Assembly: GCA_031296405.1 (NCBI GenBank)
Contig: JAVKKH010000009.1
Span: 26,109-90,108 of the forward strand
Length of the DNA: 64,000 nt
Source of the DNA: Candidatus Tepidifontimicrobium thermophilum
Lineage (GTDB): Bacteria; Sysuimicrobiota; Sysuimicrobiia; Sysuimicrobiales; Sysuimicrobiaceae
Direction of reading: 5' to 3'
Shown: one piece after another, positions 7,925-17,981 of the stretch
Layout: every line of letters starts with the position of its first letter
Numbering within the stretch: position 1 is the first letter of the stretch
Notes under the pieces: generated by a model
The model's input: the letters and a program-made list of their open reading frames with translations, nothing else
Database searches by the model: none
What the model was told of the DNA's origin: nothing
Program-made: the position numbers and the translations under genes

Positions 7925-9448
7925 CTAGTGCCGGAAGTGGCGGACGCCCGTGAAGACCATGGCGCAGCCTGCCCGCTCCGCGGCCGCCACCACCTCCGGG
8001 TCCCGGACCGAGCCCCCGGGCTGCACGATGGCCACCACCCCCGCCCGCGCGGCCTCCTCCACCCCGTCGGGGAAAGGGAAGAAGGCGTCGGAGGCCAGCA
8101 CTGCTCCCCGCGCTCGGTCCTTCGCCTTCCACACCGCCATGCGCACGCTGTCTACCCGGCTCATCTGGCCCGCCCCGACCCCCACCACCTCCCTGCCCCG
8201 GGCCAGGACGATGGCGTTGGACTTGGTGTGCTTGCACACCGTCCAGGCGAACGCGAGGTCCCGCCACTCCTCTTCGGTGGGATGTCGTGTGGTCACCACC
8301 CGGAGCTGCTGGGGATCCCACGTCACCCGGTCGGGCTCCTGTACCAGCACCCCTCCGGGAACGGTGCGGATCTCCGGGCCCGGCCCCCCAGGCTCCGCGG
8401 TCAGCAGCCGCAGGTTGCGCTTCCGGCGCAGTACCTCCAGCGCCTCCGGCTCGAACCCGGGCGCTACCACCACCTCCAGGAACACATCCTGCAGCCGCGC
8501 GGCGGAGTCCCGGTCCACCGGCCGGTTGGTCGCCACGATCCCCCCGAAGGCGGAGACCGGGTCCCCGCGCAGCGCCCCTTCCACGGCCTCCCCCAGGGTC
8601 GCCGCCGCCGCACACCCGCAGGGGTTGGTGTGCTTGACCACCACCGCCGCGGGCTCGGCGAACTCGCACGCTAAAGCCCAGGCCGCGCCGGCGTCCAGCA
8701 GGTTGTTGTACGAAAGCTCCTTCCCGCCCAGGGGCTCGCAGGCGGCCAGGCTGTCCGCTGCGGCGAGGGGTTCGCGGTACACCGCGGCGCGCTGGTGGGG
8801 ATTCTCCCCGTACCGCAGGTCCCGGACCTTACGCCACGCCCGGACCATCCGGTCGCCAAAGGGCTCCACGCCCGCCCGAGAGGCGAGCGCCTGAGCGATG
8901 ACGGCGTCGTAGTACGCGGTGTGCAGGAAGGCCTGGGCCGCCCAGCGCCGGCGGACCTCCAGGGGCACCTCCCCCCGCGCCCGCAGCAGCGCCAGGGCCT
9001 CCGGGTACTGGGCAGGGTCGGTGAGCACCGTTACCCGCGCGGCGTTCTTGGCCGCCGCGCGGATCAGGGTGACCCCCCCGATGTCCACGTGCTCCACCAG
9101 CTCGTCCCAGTCAGGGTCACCACGGGCGGCCTGTTCGAACCGGTACAGGTTGCACGCCACCAGGTCCACGGGCTCGATCCCGAAACGCCCGAGCTCCCGC
9201 AGGTCCTCCGGCTGCGGCCGTGCCAGGACCGCGGCGTGTACCGCAGGGTGCAGGGTCTTCACTCGGCCGGCCAGGAGCTCCGGGAACCCGGTGAGCTCCT
9301 GAACCGGGATCACCGGCAGGCCTGCTTCCGCCAGCGCCCGCGCGGTGCCGCCCGTGGACACCAGCTCCCATCCGAGTTCCCGAAGGCCCGCGGCGAACTC
9401 CACGATGCCCGTCTTGTCCGTCACGCTGAGGATCGCCCTGCGCGCCAC
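7925..9448 (-). CDS. purH: Bifunctional AICAR formyltransferase / IMP cyclohydrolase
   Basis: 507 residues; performs the last two steps to IMP. The N-terminal cyclohydrolase (MGS-like fold) shows ILSVTDKTGIVEFA and LVSTGGTARALAEAG, then GRVKTLHPAVHAAVLAR. The formyltransferase half contains LRYGENPHQRAAVYRE, VVVKHTNPCGCA and the end motif DAFFPFPDGVEEAA. Start GTG 9448 has AAGGAGGGA just upstream. It is 11 nt after the purN stop, the largest gap between genes from purD to purH. Length is typical of bacterial PurH. Confidence 0.97.
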   Translation of the reverse strand: MARRAILSVTDKTGIVEFAAGLRELGWELVSTGGTARALAEAGLPVIPVQELTGFPELLAGRVKTLHPAVHAAVLARPQPEDLRELGRFGIEPVDLVACNLYRFEQAARGDPDWDELVEHVDIGGVTLIRAAAKNAARVTVLTDPAQYPEALALLRARGEVPLEVRRRWAAQAFLHTAYYDAVIAQALASRAGVEPFGDRMVRAWRKVRDLRYGENPHQRAAVYREPLAAADSLAACEPLGGKELSYNNLLDAGAAWALACEFAEPAAVVVKHTNPCGCAAAATLGEAVEGALRGDPVSAFGGIVATNRPVDRDSAARLQDVFLEVVVAPGFEPEALEVLRRKRNLRLLTAEPGGPGPEIRTVPGGVLVQEPDRVTWDPQQLRVVTTRHPTEEEWRDLAFAWTVCKHTKSNAIVLARGREVVGVGAGQMSRVDSVRMAVWKAKDRARGAVLASDAFFPFPDGVEEAARAGVVAIVQPGGSVRDPEVVAAAERAGCAMVFTGVRHFRH

Positions 9449-9459
9449 CGCTCCCTCCT

Positions 9460-10092
9460 TTACCGGGCCAGCTGCTCCGCGGCCACCAGGTCGTCGAACC
9501 GTACCTGCCCGGTGACCACCCGGCGGATGGCCTCCGGGTACAGCCGGTGTTCCTGCTCCGCCACACGGGCGGCCAGGGTTTCCACCGTGTCGTCCGGCAG
9601 CACGGGCACCCGGGCCTGGGCCACCACCGGCCCCGCGTCCACGTCCTCGGTGACGAAGTGCACCGTGCAACCGCTCTCCACCGCACCGGAGGCCAGCACC
9701 GCCTGGTGCACCCGCTCCCCGTACATCCCTCTGCCGCCGAAGGCCGGCAGCAGGGAAGGGTGGATGTTGAGGATGCGGCCCCGGTACCGCTGCACGAACT
9801 CCGGGGGAAGGATCCGCAGAAAGCCCGCCAGGCACACCCACTGCGCCTGGTGGGCGTCCAGCACTTCTGCCAGCCGCCGGCCGAAGTCGGCCGGGTCCCG
9901 ACGCCAGGGCACCACGTACGCGGGGACCCCTGCCTGCCGGGCCCGCTCCAGCGCGTACGCGCCTGGCCTGTCGGAGACCACCACCACCACCTCTGCGGGG
10001 TATTCCGGAGCCCGTGTGGCGTCCAGGATCGCCTGCAGGTTAGTGCCCCGGCCAGACACCAGGACCGCCAGCCGCGCGCGCGCCCCTCTCAC
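9460..10092 (-). CDS. purN: Phosphoribosylglycinamide formyltransferase (10-formyl-THF dependent)
   Basis: 210 residues; converts GAR to FGAR. Signatures: LAVLVSGRGTNLQAILDA at the N terminus, VCLAGFLRILPPEF, the catalytic ILNIHPSLLPAFGG (Asn and His), and the HFVTEDVDAGPVVAQARV motif with catalytic Asp. The start GTG overlaps the purM stop as GTGA (4 nt), and GGAGG lies upstream within purM. In many GARTs the active-site loop after HPSLLPAF reads G...H; here GGRGMYGERVHQAVLASG is normal. Part of the - strand purine operon. Confidence 0.96.
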   Translation of the reverse strand: MRGARARLAVLVSGRGTNLQAILDATRAPEYPAEVVVVVSDRPGAYALERARQAGVPAYVVPWRRDPADFGRRLAEVLDAHQAQWVCLAGFLRILPPEFVQRYRGRILNIHPSLLPAFGGRGMYGERVHQAVLASGAVESGCTVHFVTEDVDAGPVVAQARVPVLPDDTVETLAARVAEQEHRLYPEAIRRVVTGQVRFDDLVAAEQLAR

Positions 10093-11132
10093 GGCCGCTC
10101 CTCCACGACCACCCGTACGTTCCGCGGGCCCTCTACGACCTCGCCTGCGCGGTACACCGTCTCCCCGCAGGCCCGCAGGACCTCCTCCGCCCGGGCCGCG
10201 GCCTCCGGCCGTACCACCACCACCAGGCCCACGCCCATGTTGAAAACCCGGAACATCTCCCGCTCGTCCACAGGCCCCTCGCGGGCCACCAGCCGGAACA
10301 CCGCGGGGACTTCCCAGGTCACCCGGACCTCCGCACCACAGCCCTCCGGCAGGACCCGCGCCAGGTTCCCCGGGATCCCGCCCCCGGTCACGTGCGCCAT
10401 GGCCGTCACCTGGCCGCCCACCTCCTCCAGCAGCCGCAGCAGGCTGGCTGCGTAACAGCGGTGGGGCCGCAAAAGCGCGTCGGCCCGGGTGCAGCCCAGG
10501 TCCGGCTCGTAGCGGTCCAGGTCCCCCACTTCCCGCACCAGAACGGCCCTGGCAAGGCTGTACCCGTTCGTGTGCAGGCCGTCGGAGGCCAGGCCCAGGA
10601 GCACGTCGCCGGGCCGGACGGAGCTCCCGTCCACCAGGTCCGCCGCCTCCACCACCCCCACCGCGCAACCCACCACGTCCCACGCGCCCTCCGCGTAGAC
10701 CCCCGGCATCTCCGCAGTCTCCCCGCCCACCAGGGCCACCCCGTACCGGGCGCACGCGTCCAGCACCCCCTCCAGCACCGCCTGCAGGGCTTCCGGCCTC
10801 AGGCGGCCCGCGGCCACGTAGTCCAGGAAGAACAGGGGTCTTGCGCCGTGCACGGCCACGTCATTAAGCCCGTGGGCCACCACGTCGTGCCCCAGAGTCC
10901 GGAAGTCCTCGGGGCGGCGGGCCAGCAACGTCTTGGTACCCACTCCGTCCACGGAAGCCACCAGCACCGGCTCGCCGCCCCCAGGCACCCGCACCATACC
11001 GCCGAACAGGCCGGGCCCACCCACCACGTGAGGGGTAAAGGTGGACTGCATCCTGGGGGTCAGCCGGCGAAGGACCGCTTCGGCGGCCTCCGGGTCCACA
11101 CCGGCGTCGCGGTACGTGAGGGTGCGGCTCAG
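10089..11132 (-). CDS. purM: AIR synthetase (phosphoribosylformylglycinamidine cyclo-ligase), CTG start
   Basis: 347 residues; closes the imidazole ring to AIR. Motifs: LTYRDAGVDPEA at the N terminus, SVDGVGTKTLLA, GHDVVAHGLNDV, LVGGETAEMPGVY, GLASDGLHTNGYSLAR and HVTGGGIPGNLARVLP. The homologous N terminus (LTYRDAGVD) requires a start upstream of the first GTG. The only start-like codon in range is CTG at 11132, which overlaps the purF stop as CTGA and has GGAGG six nucleotides before it. This matches the ATGA/GTGA overlaps elsewhere in the operon, so CTG is taken as the start codon, an inference worth testing. Confidence 0.93.
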   Translation of the reverse strand: MSRTLTYRDAGVDPEAAEAVLRRLTPRMQSTFTPHVVGGPGLFGGMVRVPGGGEPVLVASVDGVGTKTLLARRPEDFRTLGHDVVAHGLNDVAVHGARPLFFLDYVAAGRLRPEALQAVLEGVLDACARYGVALVGGETAEMPGVYAEGAWDVVGCAVGVVEAADLVDGSSVRPGDVLLGLASDGLHTNGYSLARAVLVREVGDLDRYEPDLGCTRADALLRPHRCYAASLLRLLEEVGGQVTAMAHVTGGGIPGNLARVLPEGCGAEVRVTWEVPAVFRLVAREGPVDEREMFRVFNMGVGLVVVVRPEAAARAEEVLRACGETVYRAGEVVEGPRNVRVVVEERP

Positions 11133-12544
11133 CGCGCCACCTCCAGGGCCATCCGGCCGGCCAGCTCCTCCTGGGGCTGCCCGGTGGGGTACCGCCCGTC
11201 CAGGCACGCCATGCACAGCTCCGCCCGGCTGAGTCCGATAGCCTCCACCAGACCCTCCTGACTCAAATAGCCCAGGGAGTCCGCGCCGATGCGCTGGCGG
11301 ATCTGCTCCACGTCCAGCTCTGCGGCCACCAGCTGGCGGCGGCTGCTGGTGTCCACCCCGTAGAAGCACGGCCACCGGATGGGCGGGGACGAGATACGGA
11401 CGTGCACCTCCCGCGCTCCGGCCTCCCGCAGCACCTGTACGATCTTGCCGCTGGTGGTCCCCCGGACGATGCTGTCGTCCACCAGCACCACCCGCTGGCC
11501 GGCCACCAGCTCCCGCACGGGGTTCAGCTTCACCCGCACGCCCAGGTCCCGGCGCTGCGGGTCCGGCTCGATGAAGGTGCGGCCCACGTACCGGTTCTTC
11601 ACCAGGGCCAGCTCGAACCGCAGGCCGCTCTGCTCCGCAAACCCCAGCGCCGCGGACGTGCCGGAGTCCGGCACGGGCACCACCAGGTCCGCGTCTGCGG
11701 GATGCTCCCGCGCCAGCACCCGCCCCATGGCACGCCGGACCGTGTGCACATTCCGGCCGACCAGGTTGGTGTCCGGCCGTGCGAAGTAGATGTACTCGAA
11801 CACGCAGTGCGCCCGCCTGGGAGAGGGCAGCACCACCTCCCCGTGGAGCTGGCCGCCGCGGACCACCACCAGCTCCCCCGGCAGGACGTCCCGCACGAAG
11901 GCCGCGCCGATCTGGTCAAACGCGCACGTCTCGGAGGCCACAACCCACCCTTCCCCGAGGCGCCCGAGGACCAGGGGCCGGATGGCGAAGGGATCCCGGA
12001 AGGCGAACAGGGCCCCATCGATCAGGGCCACCACGGTGTACGCACCCTCCAGACGCTCCATGGCCGCCCGGATGGCCGACTCCGGCGTGCGCCGGGAGCT
12101 GGTGGCCACGCACCACGCCAGCACCTCGGTGTCGGAGGTGCCCCGGAAGCGTACCCCGCGACGCTGGAGTTCCTCCCGCAGCTGCGGGGCGTTCGTGAGG
12201 TTCCCGTTGTGGGCCACCGCCATCGTGCCCCACGGGGACGGAACGGCCACCGGTTGGGCGTTCTCCAGCACCGCGGACCCCATGGTGGAGTACCGCACGT
12301 GGCCGATCCCCACGCTACCGAGCAGCGCGGAAAGCCGGTCGTCGAACACCCGGCTCACCAGGCCCATCCCCTTGTGCAGGTGCAGGCCCGCCTCGCTCCA
12401 GGTGGCGATCCCGGCGCTCTCCTGCCCCCGGTGCTGCAGCGCCAGCAGCCCCAGGTACACCAGCGGGGCCACCACCTGACCAGGCCAGATGACGCCGAAC
12501 ACCCCGCACTCCTCCCGAGGGCCCTCGCGCCAGGGATCCGTCAT
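11129..12544 (-). CDS. purF: Amidophosphoribosyltransferase
   Basis: 471 residues; commits PRPP to purine synthesis using glutamine. The N-terminal nucleophile is Cys13 in [13 protein letters not shown], so a 12-residue propeptide must be removed, as in the Bacillus-type enzyme. Iron-sulfur ligand cysteines of that type appear in [25 protein letters not shown] and [14 protein letters not shown], so a 4Fe-4S cluster is expected. PRPP loop: [18 protein letters not shown]. Start ATG 12544 overlaps the purL stop (ATGA) and GGGAGG lies upstream; a GTG 15 nt earlier is less likely. Confidence 0.97.
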   Translation of the reverse strand: MTDPWREGPREECGVFGVIWPGQVVAPLVYLGLLALQHRGQESAGIATWSEAGLHLHKGMGLVSRVFDDRLSALLGSVGIGHVRYSTMGSAVLENAQPVAVPSPWGTMAVAHNGNLTNAPQLREELQRRGVRFRGTSDTEVLAWCVATSSRRTPESAIRAAMERLEGAYTVVALIDGALFAFRDPFAIRPLVLGRLGEGWVVASETCAFDQIGAAFVRDVLPGELVVVRGGQLHGEVVLPSPRRAHCVFEYIYFARPDTNLVGRNVHTVRRAMGRVLAREHPADADLVVPVPDSGTSAALGFAEQSGLRFELALVKNRYVGRTFIEPDPQRRDLGVRVKLNPVRELVAGQRVVLVDDSIVRGTTSGKIVQVLREAGAREVHVRISSPPIRWPCFYGVDTSSRRQLVAAELDVEQIRQRIGADSLGYLSQEGLVEAIGLSRAELCMACLDGRYPTGQPQEELAGRMALEVAR

Positions 12545-14742
12545 CGGTACGCCTCCCACGCGGACCGGAGCTCCGCCACGGGAACGATCACCTCACCGTC
12601 CGGCAGCCGCAGCTGCAGCTGGTCTCCGCCCACGTAGCCCAGCAGGCGGAGGGGGACGCCGGCCCGCGCGCACAGCTCCGCGAACGCCTCGTACCGCTCG
12701 GGCGGCACCGACACCAGGACCCGCGACGGTCCCTCCCCGAACAGGGCTAGGTCCGCTCGAGTCCCGAAGAACTCGGGGCTGAGGGTGCACCGCGCGCCGA
12801 TCCCGCCGGCCACGCACGCCTCGGCCAGGGCCACCGCGAGCCCGCCTTCGCTGATGTCGTGGCTGGACCGCAGCATCCCCCCCTCCGCGGCGCGCGCCAG
12901 CACGTCCAGCAGCCGCCGGTGCAGGACCAGGTCCGGGCGCACCGGCGTGCCCGCCACCTTCCCGTGCACCACCCGCAGGTACTCGCTGCCGCCCAGAGAC
13001 ACGCGGTCCGAGCCCACCAGCGCCACCACGTCCCCCGCGGCCGCGAAGCCCGTGCCCACGGTCCGGGTCACGTCCTCCATCACGCCCAGGCACACCACCA
13101 CCGGAGTCGGGTAGACCGCGCCGCGCTCGGACTCGTTGTAAAGGCTCACGTTCCCGCCCACCACGGGCACTTGCAGGACCCGGCAGGCCTCCGCGATCCC
13201 GTCCACCACCCCGGCCAGCTCCCACGCCACCTCGGGCCGCTCGGGGTTGCCCAGGTTCAGTCCGTCGGTGATGGCCACGGGCTTTGCGCCCACACACGCC
13301 ACGTTCAGGGTGGCCTCGCACACCGCAGCCGCCCCGCCCGCCCAGGGGTCCAGGTAGGAGATGCGGCCACTCCCGTCCACGCTCAGGGCGATCCCCCGGG
13401 GAGGGGCTTCCAAAAGGCGCAGCACCGCGGCGTCCCCACCCGGTGGCAGGACCGTGCGGAGCTGCACCATGTGGTCGTACTGGGTGTAGATGGGACGCTT
13501 GCTGACCACGGAGGGCGACTGCAGCAGCCGCAGCAGGGCCTGTGCGGGGTCCGGTTCGGGCAGGCCGCTGAGGTCGACCTCCCTCAACGCCCGCCGCGCC
13601 TGGGGCTCCTCTTCTGGCACCCGGTAGGTGGGCGCGTCCGTCAGGGCAACCGGCGGCAGCTCCACCACCAGGGTGGAGCCGTCGTACACGCGGAGCACGG
13701 GGTCGGCGGTCACCTGCCCCACCACCTCCGCGTGCAGTCCCCACCGCCGGTACGCCCGCAGGACCTCCCCCTCCCGGCCCCGCTCCACCACCAGCAGCAT
13801 CCGCTCCTGGGACTCTGACAGGAGTACTTCCACCGGCGTCATCCCACGCTCCCGGCGCGGCACCCGGTCCAGGTGCAGGACCATCCCCACGCCGCCGCGG
13901 GCGCTCATCTCCGCGGCCGCGCACGTGATCCCTGCGGCTCCCATGTCCTGCAGCGCCACCACCGCGCCGGTCTCCAGCGCTTCCAGGGTGGCCTCGATGA
14001 GCAGCTTGCCGGCAAAGGGGTCCCCGATCTGCACGGCGCTGCGGTCGGACTCCGCGGAGGTCTCCTCCAGCTGTTCGGAGGCGAACGCCGCGCCCCCGAT
14101 CCCGTCCCGGCCCGTGCGGGCGCCCGCGTACACCACGGGGTTTCCTGGCCCCACGGCCGCAGATCCCGACACCCGGGAGGCGGGCAACAACCCCACGCAC
14201 GCCACGTTCACCAGCGGGTTGGCCCGGTAGCAGTCCTCGTACAGCACCTCCCCACCCACCACGGGCACGCCCACGGAGTTCCCGTAGTGGCTGATCCCCG
14301 CCACCACCCCGTCCCGCAGCCGGCGGGACTGCGGGTCCTCGGGCGGCCCGAACCGCAGGCTGTCCAGCAGTGCCACCGGACGAGCTCCCATGCTCAGCAC
14401 GTCCCGCAGGATCCCGCCCACGCCCGTGGCCGCGCCGTGGAAGGGGTCTACCGCGCTGGGGTGGTTGTGGCTTTCCACCTTCAGGGCCGCAGCCAGGCCC
14501 GGCGCCACCTCCACCACCCCCGCGTTCTCCCCGGGGCCGCGCAGCACCCCGGGACCTGCGGCGGGCAGGCGCTTGAGGTAGGGGCGGGAGTGCTTGTACG
14601 CGCAGTGCTCGGACCACATGACCCCGAACATGCGCAGCTCCGTGGGGTTCGGCCGGCGGCCGAGGAGCGCGCAGACGCGCTCGTACTCCTCCCGCCGCAG
14701 CCCCGCGGCCTCCCACTCGGGAATCTGGGTTACCGCCGTCAT
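12541..14742 (-). CDS. purL: FGAM synthase subunit PurL (small form)
   Basis: 733 residues, the small PurL that works with separate PurS and PurQ to convert FGAR to FGAM. Motifs: [17 protein letters not shown] near the N terminus, [19 protein letters not shown] (ATP/substrate loop), [20 protein letters not shown], the SLYNES motif, and [17 protein letters not shown] in the second half. Length matches the ~740-residue small family rather than the ~1300-residue fused proteobacterial form. Start ATG 14742 overlaps the purQ stop (ATGA) with GGGGAGG upstream. Confidence 0.97.
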   Translation of the reverse strand: MTAVTQIPEWEAAGLRREEYERVCALLGRRPNPTELRMFGVMWSEHCAYKHSRPYLKRLPAAGPGVLRGPGENAGVVEVAPGLAAALKVESHNHPSAVDPFHGAATGVGGILRDVLSMGARPVALLDSLRFGPPEDPQSRRLRDGVVAGISHYGNSVGVPVVGGEVLYEDCYRANPLVNVACVGLLPASRVSGSAAVGPGNPVVYAGARTGRDGIGGAAFASEQLEETSAESDRSAVQIGDPFAGKLLIEATLEALETGAVVALQDMGAAGITCAAAEMSARGGVGMVLHLDRVPRRERGMTPVEVLLSESQERMLLVVERGREGEVLRAYRRWGLHAEVVGQVTADPVLRVYDGSTLVVELPPVALTDAPTYRVPEEEPQARRALREVDLSGLPEPDPAQALLRLLQSPSVVSKRPIYTQYDHMVQLRTVLPPGGDAAVLRLLEAPPRGIALSVDGSGRISYLDPWAGGAAAVCEATLNVACVGAKPVAITDGLNLGNPERPEVAWELAGVVDGIAEACRVLQVPVVGGNVSLYNESERGAVYPTPVVVCLGVMEDVTRTVGTGFAAAGDVVALVGSDRVSLGGSEYLRVVHGKVAGTPVRPDLVLHRRLLDVLARAAEGGMLRSSHDISEGGLAVALAEACVAGGIGARCTLSPEFFGTRADLALFGEGPSRVLVSVPPERYEAFAELCARAGVPLRLLGYVGGDQLQLRLPDGEVIVPVAELRSAWEAYR

Positions 14743-15521
14743 CGCGTCCTCCCCGCGGCCAACCGTGCCCGCTCCCGCAGCCACCGGTCCATGCTCTCGA
14801 ACAGCCGCCTGCCGTCCTGCCCGCCCAACACGGGCTCCGAGCACCGCTCCGGGTGCGGCATGAGGCCCAGGACGTTGCCCTCGCGGTTTACGAGGCCCGC
14901 GATGTGGTGCAGGGAGCCGTTGGGGTTGGCGTCCGGCGTGGTGCGGCCGTCCCGGCCCACGTACCGGAACACCACCTGGCCGCGCTGCTCCACCTCCTCC
15001 AACATCCCCGGCGGCGCGTGGTACCGGCCGTCCCCGTGGGCGATGGGCATGCGCACCACCTCCCCCGGAGCGTACAGAGCGGTGAAGGGCGTGTCGGCCC
15101 GCTCCACCCTCAGGTGCACCCACTCGCACCGGAACGTGGCCCCCCGGTTCCGCACCAGGGCGCCGGGCAGCAGCCCGGCCTCCAGCAGGACCTGGAACCC
15201 GTTGCAGATCCCCACCACCAGTCCGCCGGCCTCCGCAAACCGCCGGACCGCCCGCACCACCGGGCTGGTGGCGGCCACCGCGCCGGGCCGCAGGTAGTCC
15301 CCGTAGGAGAACCCCCCGGGCAGCACCACCGCGTCGAAACCCTCGAGATCCTCCTCCTCGTGCCACACGAACTCCGCACGGTATCCCAGTACGCCCCGCA
15401 GCACGTGCAGGCAGTCCCGGTCACAGTTGGACCCGGGGAACACCACCACCGCGAAACGCGGGTCCGGGGTCGGAAGTCCGCTCCGCGGCCGGTCCGATTC
15501 CAGGAAGGCGCCCGTGCTCAC
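14739..15521 (-). CDS. purQ: FGAM synthase glutaminase subunit PurQ
   Basis: 260 residues, class I glutamine amidotransferase that feeds ammonia to Pur[20 protein letters not shown] opens the domain, [17 protein letters not shown] forms the oxyanion region, nucleophile Cys is in [18 protein letters not shown], and the His/Glu dyad lies in [10 protein letters not shown]. It carries ~20 extra N-terminal residues before the conserved start and is a little longer than the usual 225-230. GTG 15521 overlaps the purS stop (GTGA) and has GGAGGAGG upstream; an internal start further in is possible. Confidence 0.96.
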   Translation of the reverse strand: MSTGAFLESDRPRSGLPTPDPRFAVVVFPGSNCDRDCLHVLRGVLGYRAEFVWHEEEDLEGFDAVVLPGGFSYGDYLRPGAVAATSPVVRAVRRFAEAGGLVVGICNGFQVLLEAGLLPGALVRNRGATFRCEWVHLRVERADTPFTALYAPGEVVRMPIAHGDGRYHAPPGMLEEVEQRGQVVFRYVGRDGRTTPDANPNGSLHHIAGLVNREGNVLGLMPHPERCSEPVLGGQDGRRLFESMDRWLRERARLAAGRTR

Positions 15522-15769
15522 CGCGCCGCGACCTCCTCCCGCTCGTAGATCTCGTAGTCCTCGATGAGCGGGTTGGTGAGGAACCGCTCGCACAGCTCCC
15601 GGACCCGCTCCCGCCACCGGTCCTCGGGCACCGTCAGCTCGAACGCCTTGCCCACCCTCACCTCGGACGCTTCCAGGCCCAGCGCCCGCAGTCCCGTCTG
15701 GACCGCCTGTCCCTGCGCGTCCAGCACACCCGGCTTGAGGAACACCACCACCCGCACGCGCTTGTTCAC
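15518..15769 (-). CDS. purS: FGAM synthase subunit PurS
   Basis: 83 residues, the small dimeric bridge between PurL and PurQ. RVRVVVFLKPGVLDAQGQAV and LGLEASEVRVGKAFEL are diagnostic; the C terminus reads FLTNPLIEDYEIYERE. Start GTG 15769 overlaps the purC stop (GTGA). The presence of purS confirms the Gram-positive/archaeal-style three-subunit FGAM synthase. Confidence 0.95.
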   Translation of the reverse strand: MNKRVRVVVFLKPGVLDAQGQAVQTGLRALGLEASEVRVGKAFELTVPEDRWRERVRELCERFLTNPLIEDYEIYEREEVAAR

Positions 15770-16650
15770 AGCTCCACCTCGCGCCCTGTGATCCGCCGGA
15801 ACGCCTCCAGGTACCGGGCCCGCAGCTCCGCCACCAGTTCCGCGGGCAGCTCCGGACCGGGCGGGGTTTTGTCCCAGCCCACCCGCTCCAGGTAGTCCCG
15901 CAGGAGCTGCTTGTCGAAGGGCTCCAGTTCGCCCCGCCGGTACGCCTCCACGTCCCAGTACCGGGAGGAGTCCGGGGTGCCCACCTCGTCGATGAGCACC
16001 AGCTGGTCGCCAGTTAGCCCGAACTCGAACTTGGTGTCCGCCAGCAACAGGCCCCGCGGCTCCACGTGCGAGGCCATGTGACCGTACAGCCGCAGGCTCA
16101 CGTCCCGCATCCGACTTGCCAGCTCCGACCCCACCGCTTCCGCCACGGACTCGAAGGTCACGTTCTCGTCGTGGCCCGAAGCACTCTTGGTGGCGGGCGT
16201 GAACAGGGGCTCGGGGAGCCGTGCGCCGGGCTGCAGGCCCGGGGGCAGCTCCACCCCGCACACCCGGCCGGTCAGCCGGTACTCCTTCCAGGCGGAGCCC
16301 GCCAGGTACCCGCGGACCACACACTCGAAGTCCACCCGCTGCGCCCTGCGGACCAGCATGCTGCGGCCCCGCAGCCACCCCAACTCCGATTCTTTTAGGC
16401 CCGCGGCCCGGGCGATCCCCTGCAGGTCGGTGGTCACCAGGTGGTTGGGGACGACGGACTGGGTCCTCTCGAACCAGAAGCTCGAAAGCTGCGTCAGGAC
16501 CTTGCCGCGGTCCGGCACGGGGGTGGGCAGGACCACGTCGAAGGCGCTGATGCGGTCCGTGGCTACCAGCAGCAGGTACTCCCCCAGGTCGTACACGTCG
16601 CGGACCTTCCCGCGGCAGAACAGGGGCAGCGCCAGAAGGGTGCCGGTCAC
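15766..16650 (-). CDS. purC: SAICAR synthetase
   Basis: 294 residues; joins CAIR with aspartate. Motifs: GKVRDVYDLGEYLLLVATDR, RISAFDVVLPTPVPDRGKVL, ECVVRGYLAGSAWKEY, LPEPLFTPATKS, LADTKFEFGL and IDEVGTPDSSRYWD. Length and the SAWKEY motif match the long (~300) form found in yeast and several bacterial phyla rather than the ~237-residue E. coli form. Start GTG 16650 overlaps the purB stop (GTGA) with AGGAGG upstream. Its substrate CAIR needs PurE (and PurK), which the operon lacks. Confidence 0.96.
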   Translation of the reverse strand: MTGTLLALPLFCRGKVRDVYDLGEYLLLVATDRISAFDVVLPTPVPDRGKVLTQLSSFWFERTQSVVPNHLVTTDLQGIARAAGLKESELGWLRGRSMLVRRAQRVDFECVVRGYLAGSAWKEYRLTGRVCGVELPPGLQPGARLPEPLFTPATKSASGHDENVTFESVAEAVGSELASRMRDVSLRLYGHMASHVEPRGLLLADTKFEFGLTGDQLVLIDEVGTPDSSRYWDVEAYRRGELEPFDKQLLRDYLERVGWDKTPPGPELPAELVAELRARYLEAFRRITGREVEL

Positions 16651-17981
16651 CGCGCCACCTCCTGCCGCCGCGGGACGCCCACCCGCTCCAGGATCTCGTC
16701 CGCGTACTTCAAGTACGGGGCGGGGTCCAGGCACTGGCGCAGGACCGCTTCGTCCGCCACCTCCCGCACCGCCGGGTCCTCCACTAGCCGCCGCACCAGG
16801 GCGTCCGGGGGCGGAGCGGGGTCCTCCCACACCGCCGCGGCAGCCCGCTGAACAGCGGCGTAGGCGCTCTGTCGGGACATCCCCAGCTCCACCAGCCGCA
16901 GCAACACCCGGTGGGAGTACACGAGCCCGCCCGTGGACTCCAGGTTCCGCCGCATGCGGTCGGCGTCCACCCGCAGCCCCGTCACCACCTGTCGGAGCTT
17001 GCGGAGCATGTAGTGCAGCAACGTGCTGGCTCCCGAGAGGATGACCCGCTCGTTGGAGGAGTGGGTGATGTCCCTCTCGCCCCACAGGGCCTGGTTTTCC
17101 AGGGCCACCACCGCACAACCCCGGAGCATCCGGCTCAGCCCCACCACCCGCTCGCTGAGGATAGGGTTGCGCTTGTGGGGCATGGCGGAAGACCCCGTCT
17201 GGCGCGCGGCGAAGGGCTCCTCCAGCTCCCGGACCTCCGTGCGCTGCAGGGACCGCACCTCCGTGGCGATGCGCTCGAGGCTGCCGCCCACGACCGCGAG
17301 GGCGGTCAAGTAGTGGGCGTGCCGGTCCCGCTGGACCACCTGCGAGGACGCCGGGTCCACAGCGAGCCCCAGCCTGGCGCAAACGTACGCCTCCACCTGC
17401 GGCGGCAGGTGTGCGTAGTTGCCCACCTCGCCCGACAGCTTGCCGACCCGCACGGCCTCACGCGCCTGCTGCAGGCGCTGCCGTCCTCGCTCCAGCTCCG
17501 CGATCCACGTGGCCACCTTGCACCCGAAGGTGATGGGTTCTGCCTGGACCCCGTGAGTGCGGCCGGCCATCAGGGTGTAGCGGTGGCGGTCTGCCAGCTC
17601 CCGCAGGGCTCCCAGCAGCCGGTCCAGCTCCTCCACCAACAGGTCCGCGGCCCGCACGAGGAGCACCGCGGTGGCGGTGTCCACCACGTCCGAGGAGCCC
17701 AGGCCCCGGTGCAGGTAGCGGGCGTCCTCCCCCAGCTCTTCCGAGACCACCCGCAGGAACGCCACCACGTCGTGGTGGGTCTCGCGTTCCTCCACCTCCC
17801 GGACCCGGTCGGGGTCTGGGACCCTGGCGCGCTCCCGCATCCTCCGCACGGCTTCCACAGGCACCAGGCCCAGCTGGGCCTGGGCCTCTGCGGCCAGCAG
17901 CTCCACCTCCAGCCAGGCGGCCAGCTTGCTGCGCTCGCTCCACAGCTCCGCCATCTCCGGGGTGGTGTACCGCGGGATCAC
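16647..17981 (-). CDS. purB: Adenylosuccinate lyase
   Basis: 444 residues; releases fumarate from SAICAR and from adenylosuccinate, so it serves both IMP and AMP synthesis. The fumarase/aspartase superfamily signature GSSAMPHKRNPILSER is intact; THHDVVAFL, the GLGSSDVVDTA box and AGRTHGVQAEPITFG carry the other active-site residues. Start GTG 17981 overlaps the purA stop (GTGA). Length is typical of Bacillus-type PurB. Confidence 0.97.
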   Translation of the reverse strand: MIPRYTTPEMAELWSERSKLAAWLEVELLAAEAQAQLGLVPVEAVRRMRERARVPDPDRVREVEERETHHDVVAFLRVVSEELGEDARYLHRGLGSSDVVDTATAVLLVRAADLLVEELDRLLGALRELADRHRYTLMAGRTHGVQAEPITFGCKVATWIAELERGRQRLQQAREAVRVGKLSGEVGNYAHLPPQVEAYVCARLGLAVDPASSQVVQRDRHAHYLTALAVVGGSLERIATEVRSLQRTEVRELEEPFAARQTGSSAMPHKRNPILSERVVGLSRMLRGCAVVALENQALWGERDITHSSNERVILSGASTLLHYMLRKLRQVVTGLRVDADRMRRNLESTGGLVYSHRVLLRLVELGMSRQSAYAAVQRAAAAVWEDPAPPPDALVRRLVEDPAVREVADEAVLRQCLDPAPYLKYADEILERVGVPRRQEVAR

